Assembly (NCBI RefSeq): GCF_946482605.1
Contig: NZ_CAMLSE010000008.1
Location: forward strand, 241,269-305,268
DNA length: 64,000 nt
Source of the DNA: an uncultured Dyadobacter sp.
GTDB lineage: Bacteria; Bacteroidota; Bacteroidia; Cytophagales; Spirosomataceae
Direction of reading: 5' to 3'
This document shows positions 51,035-60,552 of this stretch, piece by piece (the stretch's first letter is position 1; every line of letters begins with the position of its first letter). The position numbers and the translations under genes were made by a program. Below the pieces are notes generated by a model. That model was not told where the DNA came from. It did no database searches and saw nothing but the letters and a program-made list of their open reading frames with translations.

Positions 51035-52368
51035 CTATAAATAAATTGTTTAGTGAGCTCTGTCGACACTGGTTTGGCATGATGAATGAAAGCGGTAATC
51101 GAATTTTTATAATCCGGCGTTCCGTCAGGCGCACTCAGGATATCATTGAGGCATCGGAACAATTCCTGCCTGGTGTGAACCCGGTGATCTATCCGGAGAT
51201 TATTGAGCCTTACTTGATGTGAGTAGTCATAAAGCCTGGCGGCAGATCGATGGTGGGAGTTATCGCGTGCGTCATAAACAACACTGATAACCGGTTTGTC
51301 ACATGCTGCTGCATCCAGGCGCATTGTGGATGCTATCTGCACACATACATGGCATGCCCGAAGCTGCGCCTCAAGGGACTGTAGAAAATCGGGAGGCGGG
51401 ATCCGGCCGTTGAATAAGGAGTCCTGAAAAGGCGAAATGAGGTGTAGATTAGGAATATGGGCAAACTGCTGATAAGCCGCCTGATCGTCGCCCGGATGGC
51501 AACGTACCCATATGACCAGGTTGGATTTAGTCGATGCGTATTCGATAAGGTGTTCAAGAATGTAGCGCTGGCAGGCGATGTGCCTGGTGGCACTGGTCGC
51601 GAATAGAATTATTTTTTCTTCGGGCCTGACGATTAGTTGCCGCTGAGGGGCACATGATTTTTCCCGGAAGTATATGTCAAATCGGGGAATGCCGGTAATT
51701 CTGATCTGCCCGTTTATGCCAAATATCGAATAGAACCGACGATACTCATCTGCCATGGAGCTGTTCCAAACGATAATGAGGTCATGGTCTGCATTGATCA
51801 GACCTTTGGAAGTAAGATTATCCCAACTGATTACTATCGGTGCCTTCTTAATTTTCAGAGAGTTAACGACTTCATTTTCTCGGATGTCCAGCGGGGATGT
51901 GGAAATGACACCAAGAAAGCGGTGTCGACTTAGGATGGAATAACGTTGTGGTCGTGTTAGTAGTCTGATCAATATTTTTCGGGTCAGTATAAGCACCAGT
52001 CTTATCAGGTGCAGGATGGTATGATTCTCCGAGATTGTCAGAATTATCCGCCTTAGCAATCTGGAACGCTGCATCATCTTGATATCCAGCGTTTCAATTT
52101 TGAAAAAGGAGTAGAACAGCAATTTTTGCGAAATGCGTAGCCATCTCACAGGTTTGTCTACATGTGGAATGGGCGTGGGGATCAGCTGCATTGTTGTCTG
52201 GAAATGCGCGTTTAAATGTCCGGCATCTCTGTGCGTAATCACATCGGACATGATCAATACCGTGTATTCCTCTTCCAGTTTTTTCAGTAGACCCGAATGA
52301 ATGACATTAATGGCAGCGAAAATGTTGGTGATGATGATCAGGATATTGCCTTTTGTTTCTCGTTCCAT
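51022..52368 (-). CDS. GT-B-fold polysaccharide biosynthesis protein
   Basis: 448 residues from the ATG at 52368 (an upstream start at 52398 is possible). The N-terminal NILIIITNIFAAINVIHSG is a GT-B beta-strand/loop. The C-terminal half reads KIILFATSATRHIACQRY, LVIWVRCHPGDDQAAY, LRACHVCVQIASTMRLDAAACDKPVISVVYD, as in surface-carbohydrate or CDP-glycerol-like glycosyltransferases, with conserved His-Pro-Gly-Asp and the STMRLDAAA segment. The precise substrate is unknown. It overlaps neuA by 31 bp and the polymerase by 13 bp. Confidence 0.7.
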   Translation of the reverse strand: MERETKGNILIIITNIFAAINVIHSGLLKKLEEEYTVLIMSDVITHRDAGHLNAHFQTTMQLIPTPIPHVDKPVRWLRISQKLLFYSFFKIETLDIKMMQRSRLLRRIILTISENHTILHLIRLVLILTRKILIRLLTRPQRYSILSRHRFLGVISTSPLDIRENEVVNSLKIKKAPIVISWDNLTSKGLINADHDLIIVWNSSMADEYRRFYSIFGINGQIRITGIPRFDIYFREKSCAPQRQLIVRPEEKIILFATSATRHIACQRYILEHLIEYASTKSNLVIWVRCHPGDDQAAYQQFAHIPNLHLISPFQDSLFNGRIPPPDFLQSLEAQLRACHVCVQIASTMRLDAAACDKPVISVVYDARDNSHHRSAARLYDYSHQVRLNNLRIDHRVHTRQELFRCLNDILSAPDGTPDYKNSITAFIHHAKPVSTELTKQFIYRWLS

Positions 52369-53054
52369 TCTTGTATCATGTTTTCTGCCCGAATCCAATC
52401 GACATGAGTGTCGATATTGATGTTTGCGGCATGATCGTCGATCAGCGCTGATATCTTGCCTCCTGTCATAATCCCTTCCTGAATGAGCGTCGTTCTTGTG
52501 ATGTAGATCTGGCCGTCCCGGGAGTAGGCAGTCGGCAAATCCTGTCGTCTGGTGATGACCGTGCCCGGGAGCTTTTTTTCAAGGAAATTTTCCTTTTCCT
52601 GATAAGCCCAGTGCGGGTTAAACTGTTCCGGTATTTTTCGGACGGTCACCAGACTATCCGCGCCCTGGTCAAGGATTTGACGAATAGCTTTATCGATAAG
52701 GCCTGGCTTCCGGAATGGGGACGTCGGTTGGAGCAGCACGACGAAGTCAAAGTAATGCCCGGCACTGCCATAGTAATCAATAGCATGCCGGACCACCTCT
52801 ATCATGGGTGTATGGTCTGTTGCGAGTGCGTCGGGTCGAAGGAAGGGAGCGGCGACGCAGTGGAATTGTCGTGCAAAACGGCTCGTTTCCGAGCTATCGG
52901 TGGACACTGCCAGGGTGTGCAGCAAATCGGATTGCTGCGCCGATTCTATGGTGTATTGAATGAGCGGCTTTCCTCCCAGCACTTTCATATTCTTGCCGGG
53001 AATTCCTTTTGAACCCATTCTGGCAGGGATTAGTCCGAGCGTTTTTGATTTCAT
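52338..53054 (-). CDS. neuA: CMP-nonulosonate (sialic acid) cytidylyltransferase
   Basis: 238 residues. The nucleotide-binding motif LGLIPARMGSKGIPGKNMKV (residues ~6-24) is the classic NeuA start, followed by LQPTSPFRKPGLIDKAI and a C-terminal segment with INIDTHVDWIRAE. It activates a nonulosonic acid (Neu5Ac or a legionaminic/pseudaminic type) with CTP to give a CMP-sugar donor. The ATG at 53054 is fixed by a 4-bp overlap (ATGA) with the neuC stop; the longer frame upstream is unsupported. Together with neuB and neuC it completes a three-step route. Confidence 0.9.
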   Translation of the reverse strand: MKSKTLGLIPARMGSKGIPGKNMKVLGGKPLIQYTIESAQQSDLLHTLAVSTDSSETSRFARQFHCVAAPFLRPDALATDHTPMIEVVRHAIDYYGSAGHYFDFVVLLQPTSPFRKPGLIDKAIRQILDQGADSLVTVRKIPEQFNPHWAYQEKENFLEKKLPGTVITRRQDLPTAYSRDGQIYITRTTLIQEGIMTGGKISALIDDHAANINIDTHVDWIRAENMIQEWNEKQKAIS

Positions 53055-54199
53055 AAGGCAGGGAGAACATGTTTTTCTACAATGAGGGGTGTTGTGGCCA
53101 ACAAGCGGGCGATTTTTGTCCCTGCATCTCCGTTTCCGTAAAGATGTACCGGCTCGTAGGGACCGTGAGCGAGCTGGTATCGGACGGCTGATATGATGGA
53201 TCCGGTTTCCGGTTTGCAGTCTACCACATTGGTGCTCCTTTCGCGTCCGCACTGCCGGCTTCCGATATTCACCACCGGGATTCCCATTGAACTGCCTTCG
53301 CGGATTCCCACGCTCGAATTACCAATCAGGCAGGCGCATTTTTTCAGCAACGCTAGAAAATGTGCGGATTCCATATGCTTGAAGAAGTGGACAGGGGCCT
53401 TCACGTTTCGCTCCCTGAATGCCCTGATACCTTGCGAGATGCCCGTGCTTCCGGGATCGGCGTTTGGCCAGAACCAAATTGTGGAAATTTTCAATGCTTC
53501 GATCGCTTCCAAAGTACATTCGATCTGCCATCTTGAATGCTCGGCCTCGGTGGTGACTGGGTGCTGAAGAACAACGAGGTATGGGAAATGCAAATCGGGT
53601 TTTGCTCCTACGCCCCCGTAAGTGTCGTAAGGATCGAAGTGGATAGGTTCATGATGATGAACGAGATCAATGGAGGGACATCCTGTGCAATGAATTCGGG
53701 CAGGCGGAATTCCGCGGCCGATCAGATGTTTTTTCGATTGCTCGGTAGCTACGAAATGGAGATCTGCAAGCTGGGTGACTCCATTCCTGATTTTGTCATC
53801 GATGCTGCCTGTCACCTCGCCACCCTGAATATGCACCAGAGGGACGTTCATGTTGATCGCAGCAATGGCAGTGGCAATGGTTTCAAACCGGTCTGCTATT
53901 GTGATCACCATATCCGGTCGATGGTTTGCGAAGAAAGTCGCAAGTTCTATCACGGCCAGACCGGTCGTCTTGGCCGAGGAGGTCAGGCTTTCCACCTCCA
54001 TTAGATTGGCAATGCTGCCTGCAATTTCAAAACCTGCTGCCCGGAGGTGTGGAATAATGTTGCCGAACCTGCCGAGTAGCGCACTACTGGTCACCACAAT
54101 CTGGTAATCGAGGGAAGGATGGGCCTTGATCGCTTCCAGCACTGTTTTTATACGGCTGTAACTTGCCCTGGCAGTAATGACGATACAAATTTTACGCAT
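53051..54199 (-). CDS. neuC: UDP-GlcNAc 2-epimerase, hydrolysing (NeuC/LegG-type)
   Basis: 382 residues. GT-B-like epimerase start KICIVITARASYSRIKTVL, then VTIADRFETIATAIAAINM, VHIQGGEVTGSIDDKIRN (the family His/Gly/Glu/Asp motif) and a C-terminal LIGNSSVGIREGSSMGIPVVNIG. The hydrolysing enzymes turn UDP-GlcNAc (or a 2,4-diacetamido analogue) into ManNAc (or its analogue) plus UDP. Since no LegB/LegC-type genes are in the window, plain UDP-GlcNAc to ManNAc is favoured (inference). Overlaps: 8 bp with neuB, 4 bp with neuA. Confidence 0.9.
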   Translation of the reverse strand: MRKICIVITARASYSRIKTVLEAIKAHPSLDYQIVVTSSALLGRFGNIIPHLRAAGFEIAGSIANLMEVESLTSSAKTTGLAVIELATFFANHRPDMVITIADRFETIATAIAAINMNVPLVHIQGGEVTGSIDDKIRNGVTQLADLHFVATEQSKKHLIGRGIPPARIHCTGCPSIDLVHHHEPIHFDPYDTYGGVGAKPDLHFPYLVVLQHPVTTEAEHSRWQIECTLEAIEALKISTIWFWPNADPGSTGISQGIRAFRERNVKAPVHFFKHMESAHFLALLKKCACLIGNSSVGIREGSSMGIPVVNIGSRQCGRERSTNVVDCKPETGSIISAVRYQLAHGPYEPVHLYGNGDAGTKIARLLATTPLIVEKHVLPAL

Positions 54200-55229
54200 T
54201 GCTAAGATGTGTTTGAGTGATGAATTCCCATTGTTGTATGTCCCGGGTCAGGGTTTTCTCCACTACCTCCTGATAATGTTTTGGAGGAATCCCATAGCCG
54301 GCCGGTTTTTTGGATTCCAGATCCTCCTGACGTACCCGATCACCTTTTTGCAGATGCTTGTTTACAGAGAGCGATTTCCCGAAAAGGGTCTTTAATGGGC
54401 CAAATCCGGCGTTGTTGTTTTTGTCAACCGGGGAGTTCAAAGCAGTTTCGATTTGCCGTATGCCGGTAATCATCGTTTTTGCCTGCTCGATGGTGATGGA
54501 TGACGATGTATCGGGACCTTCTATCATTTTATCGAAAACGACATGAAATTCCAGGACTTCGGCTTTTAACGCGGCAGCGGCGAGGCAGGCAAACGTATCC
54601 CCGGAATGGTCGGAAAGGCCCGCAGGTACCTGATATCGTTTTTTTAGTTCGCTGATCACATTCAAACCCCATTGATGAGGCTGTGCAGGATAGGATGATG
54701 TGCACTGAAGAACTGAAAAACAGACATTCCGCGCCCTTAGAAAAGCCACGGTGTCGTCGAGCTCGTGCCATGAGCTCATGCCGGAAGACAGTATCACTTC
54801 CTTGCCCGTGGATGCAATTTTGTCCAGCATCAGGTAATTATCGATTTCTCCTGAACCGATTTTGAATTTAGATACATCCATTTCCTGTAAAACAGCCACA
54901 GCAGCTATTGAAAACGGGCTGACTATGAAATCCAAACCCACATTGTCGCAATGGACCTTTAGTCCGTGCCAATCATTGATTGAAAATTCCATTGTTTTCC
55001 AGTAGTCGGTTCGCGAGCCGCTGTAATTGGGAATGGGGGTTCTGAAACTTTCATGGATACTGCTCTCGGCATCAGCGATGTGCATTTGAAATTTGACTGC
55101 ATCGACGCCCGCCTTCGCCAACGCATCGATGTAGCAATGTGCCAGCGCAACGCTTCCGGCGTGGGCCTGGCCCACCTCACCAATCAGGTAGAATTCTTTC
55201 TTTACAGGTGTCGGTATCATTTCGGTCAT
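54192..55229 (-). CDS. neuB: N-acetylneuraminate synthase (NeuB/LegI-type)
   Basis: 345 residues with a TIM-barrel N-domain: IGEVGQAHAGSVALAH (residues ~12-27), VDAVKFQMHIADAESS, KIGSGEIDNYLML, VILSSGMSSWHELDD, GLSDHSGDTFACL and FDKMIEGPDTSSSI, and a C-terminal SAF/antifreeze-like domain (~285-345). It condenses ManNAc (or analogue) with phosphoenolpyruvate to a nine-carbon nonulosonic acid. The C-terminus ends near residue 345, as in typical NeuB. It overlaps the kinase gene by 4 bp (ATGA) and neuC by 8 bp. Neu5Ac versus legionaminic/pseudaminic acid is not resolved. Confidence 0.92.
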   Translation of the reverse strand: MTEMIPTPVKKEFYLIGEVGQAHAGSVALAHCYIDALAKAGVDAVKFQMHIADAESSIHESFRTPIPNYSGSRTDYWKTMEFSINDWHGLKVHCDNVGLDFIVSPFSIAAVAVLQEMDVSKFKIGSGEIDNYLMLDKIASTGKEVILSSGMSSWHELDDTVAFLRARNVCFSVLQCTSSYPAQPHQWGLNVISELKKRYQVPAGLSDHSGDTFACLAAAALKAEVLEFHVVFDKMIEGPDTSSSITIEQAKTMITGIRQIETALNSPVDKNNNAGFGPLKTLFGKSLSVNKHLQKGDRVRQEDLESKKPAGYGIPPKHYQEVVEKTLTRDIQQWEFITQTHLSNA

Positions 55230-57499
55230 GAGTTATTGGAATAGTAACTGTATTGATAGGAATGCAGATGTTTCATGCCATTGACGACCAGATAGATGTC
55301 CGGAAGCTGCGATTCGACCACCATTTTTTGAATGTCAGCCAACTGGTGCCGGAACGTGAAATCCTGACGAATAATGTAAAGCGTCATGTCGGCTTGCCGG
55401 CCCAGAATACGGGCGTCGGACACGAGACCAATCGGAGGACTGTCGAGCAGGATGTAATCATAGCGGTCGCGAAACGTCCGGATCATCTCACCGATTTTCG
55501 ATGAGAGAAGTAATTCACCGGGGTGGGGGTGCTGACGGCCCGAGGCCAGAAAATCAAAAGAGGAGGCGGGCCGGCTACGCTGTACAATGAGTTCTTTGTC
55601 GCCGGTTAGAAAATCCGTCAGCCCTATGCTGTCAAATTGGAGATTACGGGCTAGCGAAGGTTTTCGAAGGTCAAAATCGATGAGCAGTATCGTTTTACCC
55701 GCAAGGGCGAGCGAGCGGCTGAGGTGTGCAGCTACAAAGGATTTACCTTCTCCCGCCATTGCGGATGTAAGCAGAATGACTTTATGACGGCTGGATTCGG
55801 CCACAAACTGGATATTGGTCCGCAGCGTCCTGAATTGTTCTGCGATAAGACTCTTGCCTTCGGAACGGTACGGGTTACCTGACGTTCGCTGTTGCTGGCT
55901 GAGCTCTCCGATAATGACTGCGTCACATTCCTCCTGGATATCATCTTTGGAAGCCACCCGATCGTTGAAGACCTGCTTGCAATACAGCGCGATAAGAGGA
56001 CAAGTAATTCCGATCAGGAAGGAGATCAGCATCGTGAGTGATTTGTCAGGTGTTATAGGCATTCGGCCGGCTTCGGGCTGATCTACGGTTCGGGCATTAG
56101 GAATATTGGAGGAGCGGGAAATTGCGGTTTCCATTCGTTTTTTAAGAAGAAACAGATATAATTCCTGTTGGATGCTTTGCTCGCGTGATCTGCTGAGCAA
56201 TTGCTTTTCCTGTCCAGGAATCCGACTGATCTCGGCATTATATTCATTTCGGTAATCCCGAACCGACGCGATGCTGATAGCGAGTTCTTTCTGCTGATAC
56301 CCGACGCCGGTAATAAGGTTGTTCCGGATCGTTTCGAGCTGACTGTCAATTGCTGTTATGTCCGGATGCTGGCTGGGTAAGGAGACCAGTTTACGAGCTT
56401 TTTGCACCTGCATTTCATTGTACTTTATCGCCAGGTCGACAAAACCACTTGCCTGTTGGTATAATGAGGATGGGATGACGCTTTCCGGGTGTTGAGAAAG
56501 ATGGTCGGCCAATGCGACGATAATTTTAAGCCTCACCGTCAATTCCTTTTCTTCTGCTTCGTAGCGGCCGAAATTTTGCAATGCTTGCCGGCTGTCTTCC
56601 GCGATGTCAACGACCCGGTTTTTTCTTCGAAAGCTTTCAATCCCCGTCTCGACCTTTGCGAGCTGTGCTGAAATCTTTTCCAGATTGTTGTTGATAAATG
56701 TGATGGTGTTATCGGCTATTTTGTTTTTCTCGTCAATGCTTGCTTTTTGATAGTCCAGGATCAGCTGTTGAAGGATTGCTTTTCCTTTTGCAGGTAAAAC
56801 GTCCCGGAGAGAGAGATTGACGAGACTTGCCGCTTTATTGGGTGCAGTGACGGTCAGGGCCTTTTCATATTCGTCGAGCACGTCCGCTTTCCTGGATGTG
56901 CTGAAAAAATAGTTGCAATCCGTCGCTGGTTTAAAATGGGTTTGGTTGATGACTGCCAATCCGTTTGCCAGGCGTAAAGTATCACCGAAATGACCATTGA
57001 TACCGCCTTTTGCTGTTTCGAGCGTGAAGGTATCGTTGCTTCCTAAGGTCAGCCAGTGGGTCTCCGGAGTTTCGGAGGTTCTGCTGATAAATCTTAATGT
57101 AACGGGTGCTTTTTCGTAGAGTTCTGTTGTTTTCAACGTACCACTGGCGAAGCAGCGGGTTGTCAGTTGCAGGTCATCGATTACCTGGCTCAGCAGTGTA
57201 CGGCTTTTCAGAATCTCGATTTCATTTTCAACACTGCTCGCCGCGGCTGGAAAACCAAGGCTTTCCAGCAGTGCAGCTTCCTGAAAATCGCTTCCTCTTG
57301 AATCATCCCGAACGAGTAGCGAAGCTGTGATAAGATAGTGCGGTGTTTTATACCGCAGGTACAGAAACCCCGAGAGTATCGACGCAAGGGATGAAAATGC
57401 AAACCAGTATTTGTAGATTTTAACGCTTTTCCAGAACGGGTTGCTAAGCCAGTCGTGTATTCTCCTGCTCTCGGGTATTTCGAACTTCTGTGTGTGCAT
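55226..57499 (-). CDS. Polysaccharide co-polymerase/tyrosine autokinase (Wzc-like)
   Basis: 757 residues. A Wzz domain opens the protein (helix ~30-50, then periplasmic strands and a long coiled helical part, ~200-460), closed by a second helix near residue 495. The cytoplasmic BY-kinase has Walker A TSAMAGEGKSFVAAHL (about residue 580), Walker A' LLIDFDLRKP and Walker B YDYILLDSPPIG. The tail is Tyr-rich (SYQYSYYSNNS), the autophosphorylation cluster. It controls chain length and export of the polysaccharide made by the following genes. No Wza or Wzb is in the window. It is the first gene of the overlapping cluster. Confidence 0.92.
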   Translation of the reverse strand: MHTQKFEIPESRRIHDWLSNPFWKSVKIYKYWFAFSSLASILSGFLYLRYKTPHYLITASLLVRDDSRGSDFQEAALLESLGFPAAASSVENEIEILKSRTLLSQVIDDLQLTTRCFASGTLKTTELYEKAPVTLRFISRTSETPETHWLTLGSNDTFTLETAKGGINGHFGDTLRLANGLAVINQTHFKPATDCNYFFSTSRKADVLDEYEKALTVTAPNKAASLVNLSLRDVLPAKGKAILQQLILDYQKASIDEKNKIADNTITFINNNLEKISAQLAKVETGIESFRRKNRVVDIAEDSRQALQNFGRYEAEEKELTVRLKIIVALADHLSQHPESVIPSSLYQQASGFVDLAIKYNEMQVQKARKLVSLPSQHPDITAIDSQLETIRNNLITGVGYQQKELAISIASVRDYRNEYNAEISRIPGQEKQLLSRSREQSIQQELYLFLLKKRMETAISRSSNIPNARTVDQPEAGRMPITPDKSLTMLISFLIGITCPLIALYCKQVFNDRVASKDDIQEECDAVIIGELSQQQRTSGNPYRSEGKSLIAEQFRTLRTNIQFVAESSRHKVILLTSAMAGEGKSFVAAHLSRSLALAGKTILLIDFDLRKPSLARNLQFDSIGLTDFLTGDKELIVQRSRPASSFDFLASGRQHPHPGELLLSSKIGEMIRTFRDRYDYILLDSPPIGLVSDARILGRQADMTLYIIRQDFTFRHQLADIQKMVVESQLPDIYLVVNGMKHLHSYQYSYYSNNS

Positions 57500-57588
57500 G
57501 GGCGTACGGGACTAATCTTCGTACGGTTTAGACGCAGGATTGTAATTAAAGTAACGGAGTTTGTGAGATTTTTTTTCTTGATGCAAGC

Positions 57589-57624
57589 AAAAGCGCCCGT
57601 TTCAATGAAGAAACGGGCGCTTTT
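57589..57624 (-). terminator. Intrinsic terminator of glf
   Basis: Perfect 15-bp stem (57589-57603 with 57610-57624), 6-nt loop, 16 bp after the glf stop. It separates glf from the polysaccharide operon, which must start at a promoter in 57500-57588; there a direct repeat CGTACGG occurs twice but no TAnnTTTG match is seen. Confidence 0.85.
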
Positions 57625-57639
57625 GAGTATTTGGGTTTC

Positions 57640-58746
57640 CTAAGAGTCGAAGTGAACTTTCACTTTTTTGAGGGCCGATGCCACGACTTGATGCATGTCG
57701 TAATAGCGGTACTCGGCCAACCTTCCTCCGAAGATTACATTTTTTTCGTCGGAAGCAAGCGCCTTGTATTGGTTAAAAACGGCCGTATTCTTGTCGTCGT
57801 TAACGGGATAGTAAGGTTCCGCACCTTTTACCCATTCCTGGGGATACTCGTGCGTGATGACCGTTTTCGGTTGCGTACCGAATTCGAAATGCTTGTGCTC
57901 TATGATCCGGGTAAAAGCTGTCTCTCCATCAGTGTAGTTGACAACTGCATTACCCTGGTAGTTTTCTGTATCCAGAAGTTGGTTTTCGAAACGAAGGCTA
58001 CGATACTCCAACTGGCCAAAGCGGAACGCAAAGTATTCATCGATGGGTCCGGTATAAACGGTGGTTTCAGCCAATGCGGTCAGCGCTTCTCTTTCCTGGA
58101 AGAAATCGACGCCCAGTCTTACTTCCACATCTTTTAAAAGACCTTCGGTAAGCTTGTTGTAACCTCCGATCGGAATGCCCTGATAACGGTCATTAAAGTA
58201 ATTATTATCGAAAGTAAACCTGACCGGGAGCCGCTTGATGATGAAAGCCGGAAGTTCTGAGGCTTTCCTTCCCCATTGTTTCTCGGTATATGCTTTGATC
58301 AGTTTTTCATAAATGTCCGTTCCAACCAGCGAAATGGCTTGTTCTTCGAGATTTTGAGGATCTTTGATCCCTGCTTCCTCAACTTGCTGACGGATTTTTT
58401 CCTTGGCTTCTTCCGGTGTGCGTACTTTCCACAACTGGTAGAAAGTGTTCATGTTGAAAGGAAGATTATACAGCTCTCCTTTGAAGTTGGCAACGGGAGA
58501 GTTGGTATAGCGGTTGAATTCGACGAAAGAATTGACATAGTCCCAAATGTCCTTGTCATTAGTGTGGAATATATGTGCGCCATATTTATGCACATTGATC
58601 CCTTCGACATTCTCGCAGTAGACATTGCCGCCTATATGGTCCCGTCGATCAATGACCAGGCATCGTTTTCCTCGTTTGGTTGCCTCGTGAGCAAAGACTG
58701 AACCCCATAAACCTGCACCTACTATCAGATAATCGTATTGTTTCAT
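57640..58746 (-). CDS. glf: UDP-galactopyranose mutase
   Basis: 368-residue flavoenzyme that interconverts UDP-galactopyranose and UDP-galactofuranose. FAD Rossmann motif YLIVGAGLWGSVFAHEA (residues ~5-21), followed by RDHIGGNVYCENVEGINVHKYGAHIFHT with the family substrate-loop His, and later EKQWGRKASELPA and YFAFRFGQLEYRSL; a C-terminal GRLAEYRYYDMHQV stretch completes the FAD site. Length is normal. It provides galactofuranose for the surface polysaccharide made by the adjacent cluster, though it has its own terminator and is a separate unit. Confidence 0.95.
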   Translation of the reverse strand: MKQYDYLIVGAGLWGSVFAHEATKRGKRCLVIDRRDHIGGNVYCENVEGINVHKYGAHIFHTNDKDIWDYVNSFVEFNRYTNSPVANFKGELYNLPFNMNTFYQLWKVRTPEEAKEKIRQQVEEAGIKDPQNLEEQAISLVGTDIYEKLIKAYTEKQWGRKASELPAFIIKRLPVRFTFDNNYFNDRYQGIPIGGYNKLTEGLLKDVEVRLGVDFFQEREALTALAETTVYTGPIDEYFAFRFGQLEYRSLRFENQLLDTENYQGNAVVNYTDGETAFTRIIEHKHFEFGTQPKTVITHEYPQEWVKGAEPYYPVNDDKNTAVFNQYKALASDEKNVIFGGRLAEYRYYDMHQVVASALKKVKVHFDS

Positions 58747-58815
58747 TAATCCTCTGCTTGCTTTATGTGATGATGTGGCCTATTAATTCCTTTCAATAAG
58801 TGTGTGAATATATTA

Positions 58816-58852
58816 AAAAGAGAAAGGCTCCCGACGGGAGCCTTTCTCTTTT
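58816..58852 (-). terminator. Intrinsic terminator of the OmpA-family gene
   Basis: Perfect 17-bp stem (58816-58832 with 58836-58852) with a 3-nt loop, 18 bp after the stop at 58870. The strength fits a highly expressed gene. Confidence 0.9.
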
Positions 58853-58869
58853 AGTCGTTTCCTAAACGA

Positions 58870-60327
58870 TTAAGGAAGAAGTTTAAGTTCTACGCGACGG
58901 TTTTTCTGTAAACCTGCGCGGGTAGCGCTGTCTGCGATAGGCTTGAACGATCCGAAGTAATCTACGATCACTTTGCTTGGGTCAGAAAGACCAGCTTCGT
59001 TGATCAGGAAGTTTTTCACTGCATCTACACGACGGCGTGACAATGCTACATTGTAGCGGTCAGACGCGCGGCGGTCGGTGTGTCCAGCCAGTTGCAGGCG
59101 GCATCCGTTTTTGTTCATCAGAGCAGCAACGTTTTTCAACATTTCCTGATACTCAGGCTTGATCACGTTTTTGTCTGTATCGAATGCAACGTTCGCGAAG
59201 ATTTCGCTGCAAGCTGCACCGGTTGCCAATGCATTTTTCACGTAAGAGTCAAAGTCAAGGACGCGACCGCTACCGTCAACAATACTTCCGGCAGGTGAGT
59301 TAGGCTCTTTATCGAAGAAGTCGGAAACACCATCACCATCGGTATCAAGCAGCAAACGTGGGTCGATATCTTTTGGACGGTTTGCTTTTGCAACAGAGTC
59401 CATTTCTTCGAGTGTAAGGATTTTCGGAGGCTTAACCAGTACACGTGGATCTGTGTAACGCAGGTGGTAGTATCCGCCTTCATCAGGTTTGTAATCCCAT
59501 TTGCCATCCACTTTCGCAACTTTGAGCGCCTTCTTGCCCAATTTGTAAGTTACCTGGATCGCACCGTATCCGTAACTATCCAATTCAGAATTTCCTTTGT
59601 GGGAAGTTTTAACCTGATCTTTGATTTCAATGTTGTTTGGAGTTCTGTCGTAGTCGCCGCCGTAAGTAGCGTCAAGGTAGTCAGAGTTGGTATGGGTCAA
59701 ACGGAAGTCAAGACCGATGTCGATTCTTGGGGTTACTTCATAATTAATGTTCAAACCGGTAGGAACGATCCAGTCGTTCATTTTGCCTGTTTTGCGAAGC
59801 TCAACACCACCTGTCAGATCATATGCGGTTGCATCATAAAACACCTGACCGATACCTGCATACGCGTCGATTTTCCAACGCTTCATTTTATTAGGACCCA
59901 TCAGAAGCCCTTTCAGGTTCACAGTTCCCGAGAGCGATACATCGAAATAATTGCCTTCGAAATAGCGGCTATAGTTACGACGTTTCATACCTCTGAGGTT
60001 ACCCAAAGATGCATCCAGACGTGCTCCGAAAAGGTATGAAAGTTGTTTGTTCAGTGTGAGGCCTCCTTGAAAAGTTCCGGATTCCTTGTGGCTGTCAGAG
60101 TTAGTTTTGGTAACAGGCCAGAAGTCATATTCTCTAAGGTCACCAAAAAACAGCGTCGGGCCAAAGTGTGCTGAAATTGACCAAGTGTTCAATTTGTAAG
60201 GGCCATCGTACGTCGCTTTTGGGTTGTAATCCGGAGAATTCGGTTGCACCAGCGGTTGTGCAAATGATGGCAGCGCCATCATTGCTCCCAAGGCAAACGA
60301 ACCAATCAACTGGGATACTTTTTTCAT
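58870..60327 (-). CDS. OmpA-family outer-membrane protein with Ca-binding linker
   Basis: 485 residues. Signal peptide (1-23, ending SFAQ), then a membrane-barrel-like region (~35-280; strands such as WSISAHFGPTLFFGDL), a thrombospondin type-3-like calcium linker (DTDGDGVSDFFDKEP, about residue 335) and a C-terminal OmpA peptidoglycan-binding domain (~375-485) with FDTDKNVIKPEY, LAGHTDRRASDRYN and RRVDAVKNFL. It links the outer membrane to peptidoglycan. Start: ATG at 60327; a TTG at 60336 would add only three residues. A -7 box is at 60445-60452, giving a long leader, and a strong terminator follows. Confidence 0.92.
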   Translation of the reverse strand: MKKVSQLIGSFALGAMMALPSFAQPLVQPNSPDYNPKATYDGPYKLNTWSISAHFGPTLFFGDLREYDFWPVTKTNSDSHKESGTFQGGLTLNKQLSYLFGARLDASLGNLRGMKRRNYSRYFEGNYFDVSLSGTVNLKGLLMGPNKMKRWKIDAYAGIGQVFYDATAYDLTGGVELRKTGKMNDWIVPTGLNINYEVTPRIDIGLDFRLTHTNSDYLDATYGGDYDRTPNNIEIKDQVKTSHKGNSELDSYGYGAIQVTYKLGKKALKVAKVDGKWDYKPDEGGYYHLRYTDPRVLVKPPKILTLEEMDSVAKANRPKDIDPRLLLDTDGDGVSDFFDKEPNSPAGSIVDGSGRVLDFDSYVKNALATGAACSEIFANVAFDTDKNVIKPEYQEMLKNVAALMNKNGCRLQLAGHTDRRASDRYNVALSRRRVDAVKNFLINEAGLSDPSKVIVDYFGSFKPIADSATRAGLQKNRRVELKLLP

Positions 60328-60444
60328 ACTATTCAAGTTAGCGTTATTAAGATTAACTAGGATTGAGCTATAGTCAATTTATGAGTAAAGTTATATTATT
60401 TATTTCACGGCTAATCGCAACATTAACCAAATGCCTAGTGCGCA

Positions 60445-60452
60445 CAAAAATA
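60445..60452 (-). promoter_or_regulatory. OmpA-gene promoter -7 element
   Basis: Minus-strand TATTTTTG is an exact TAnnTTTG match. At the expected 20-bp distance there is GTTG, three of four -33 bases. The predicted start (~60439) gives a ~110-nt leader. Confidence 0.55.
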
Positions 60453-60552
60453 GGTTATCAATATCACTTAATCAACCGAAGTTGATACAAATGGGAAAGT
60501 TTCTGATTTTTAATTCAAAATTTACCCGAAAGAAACCTCCTTTTATGAACTT

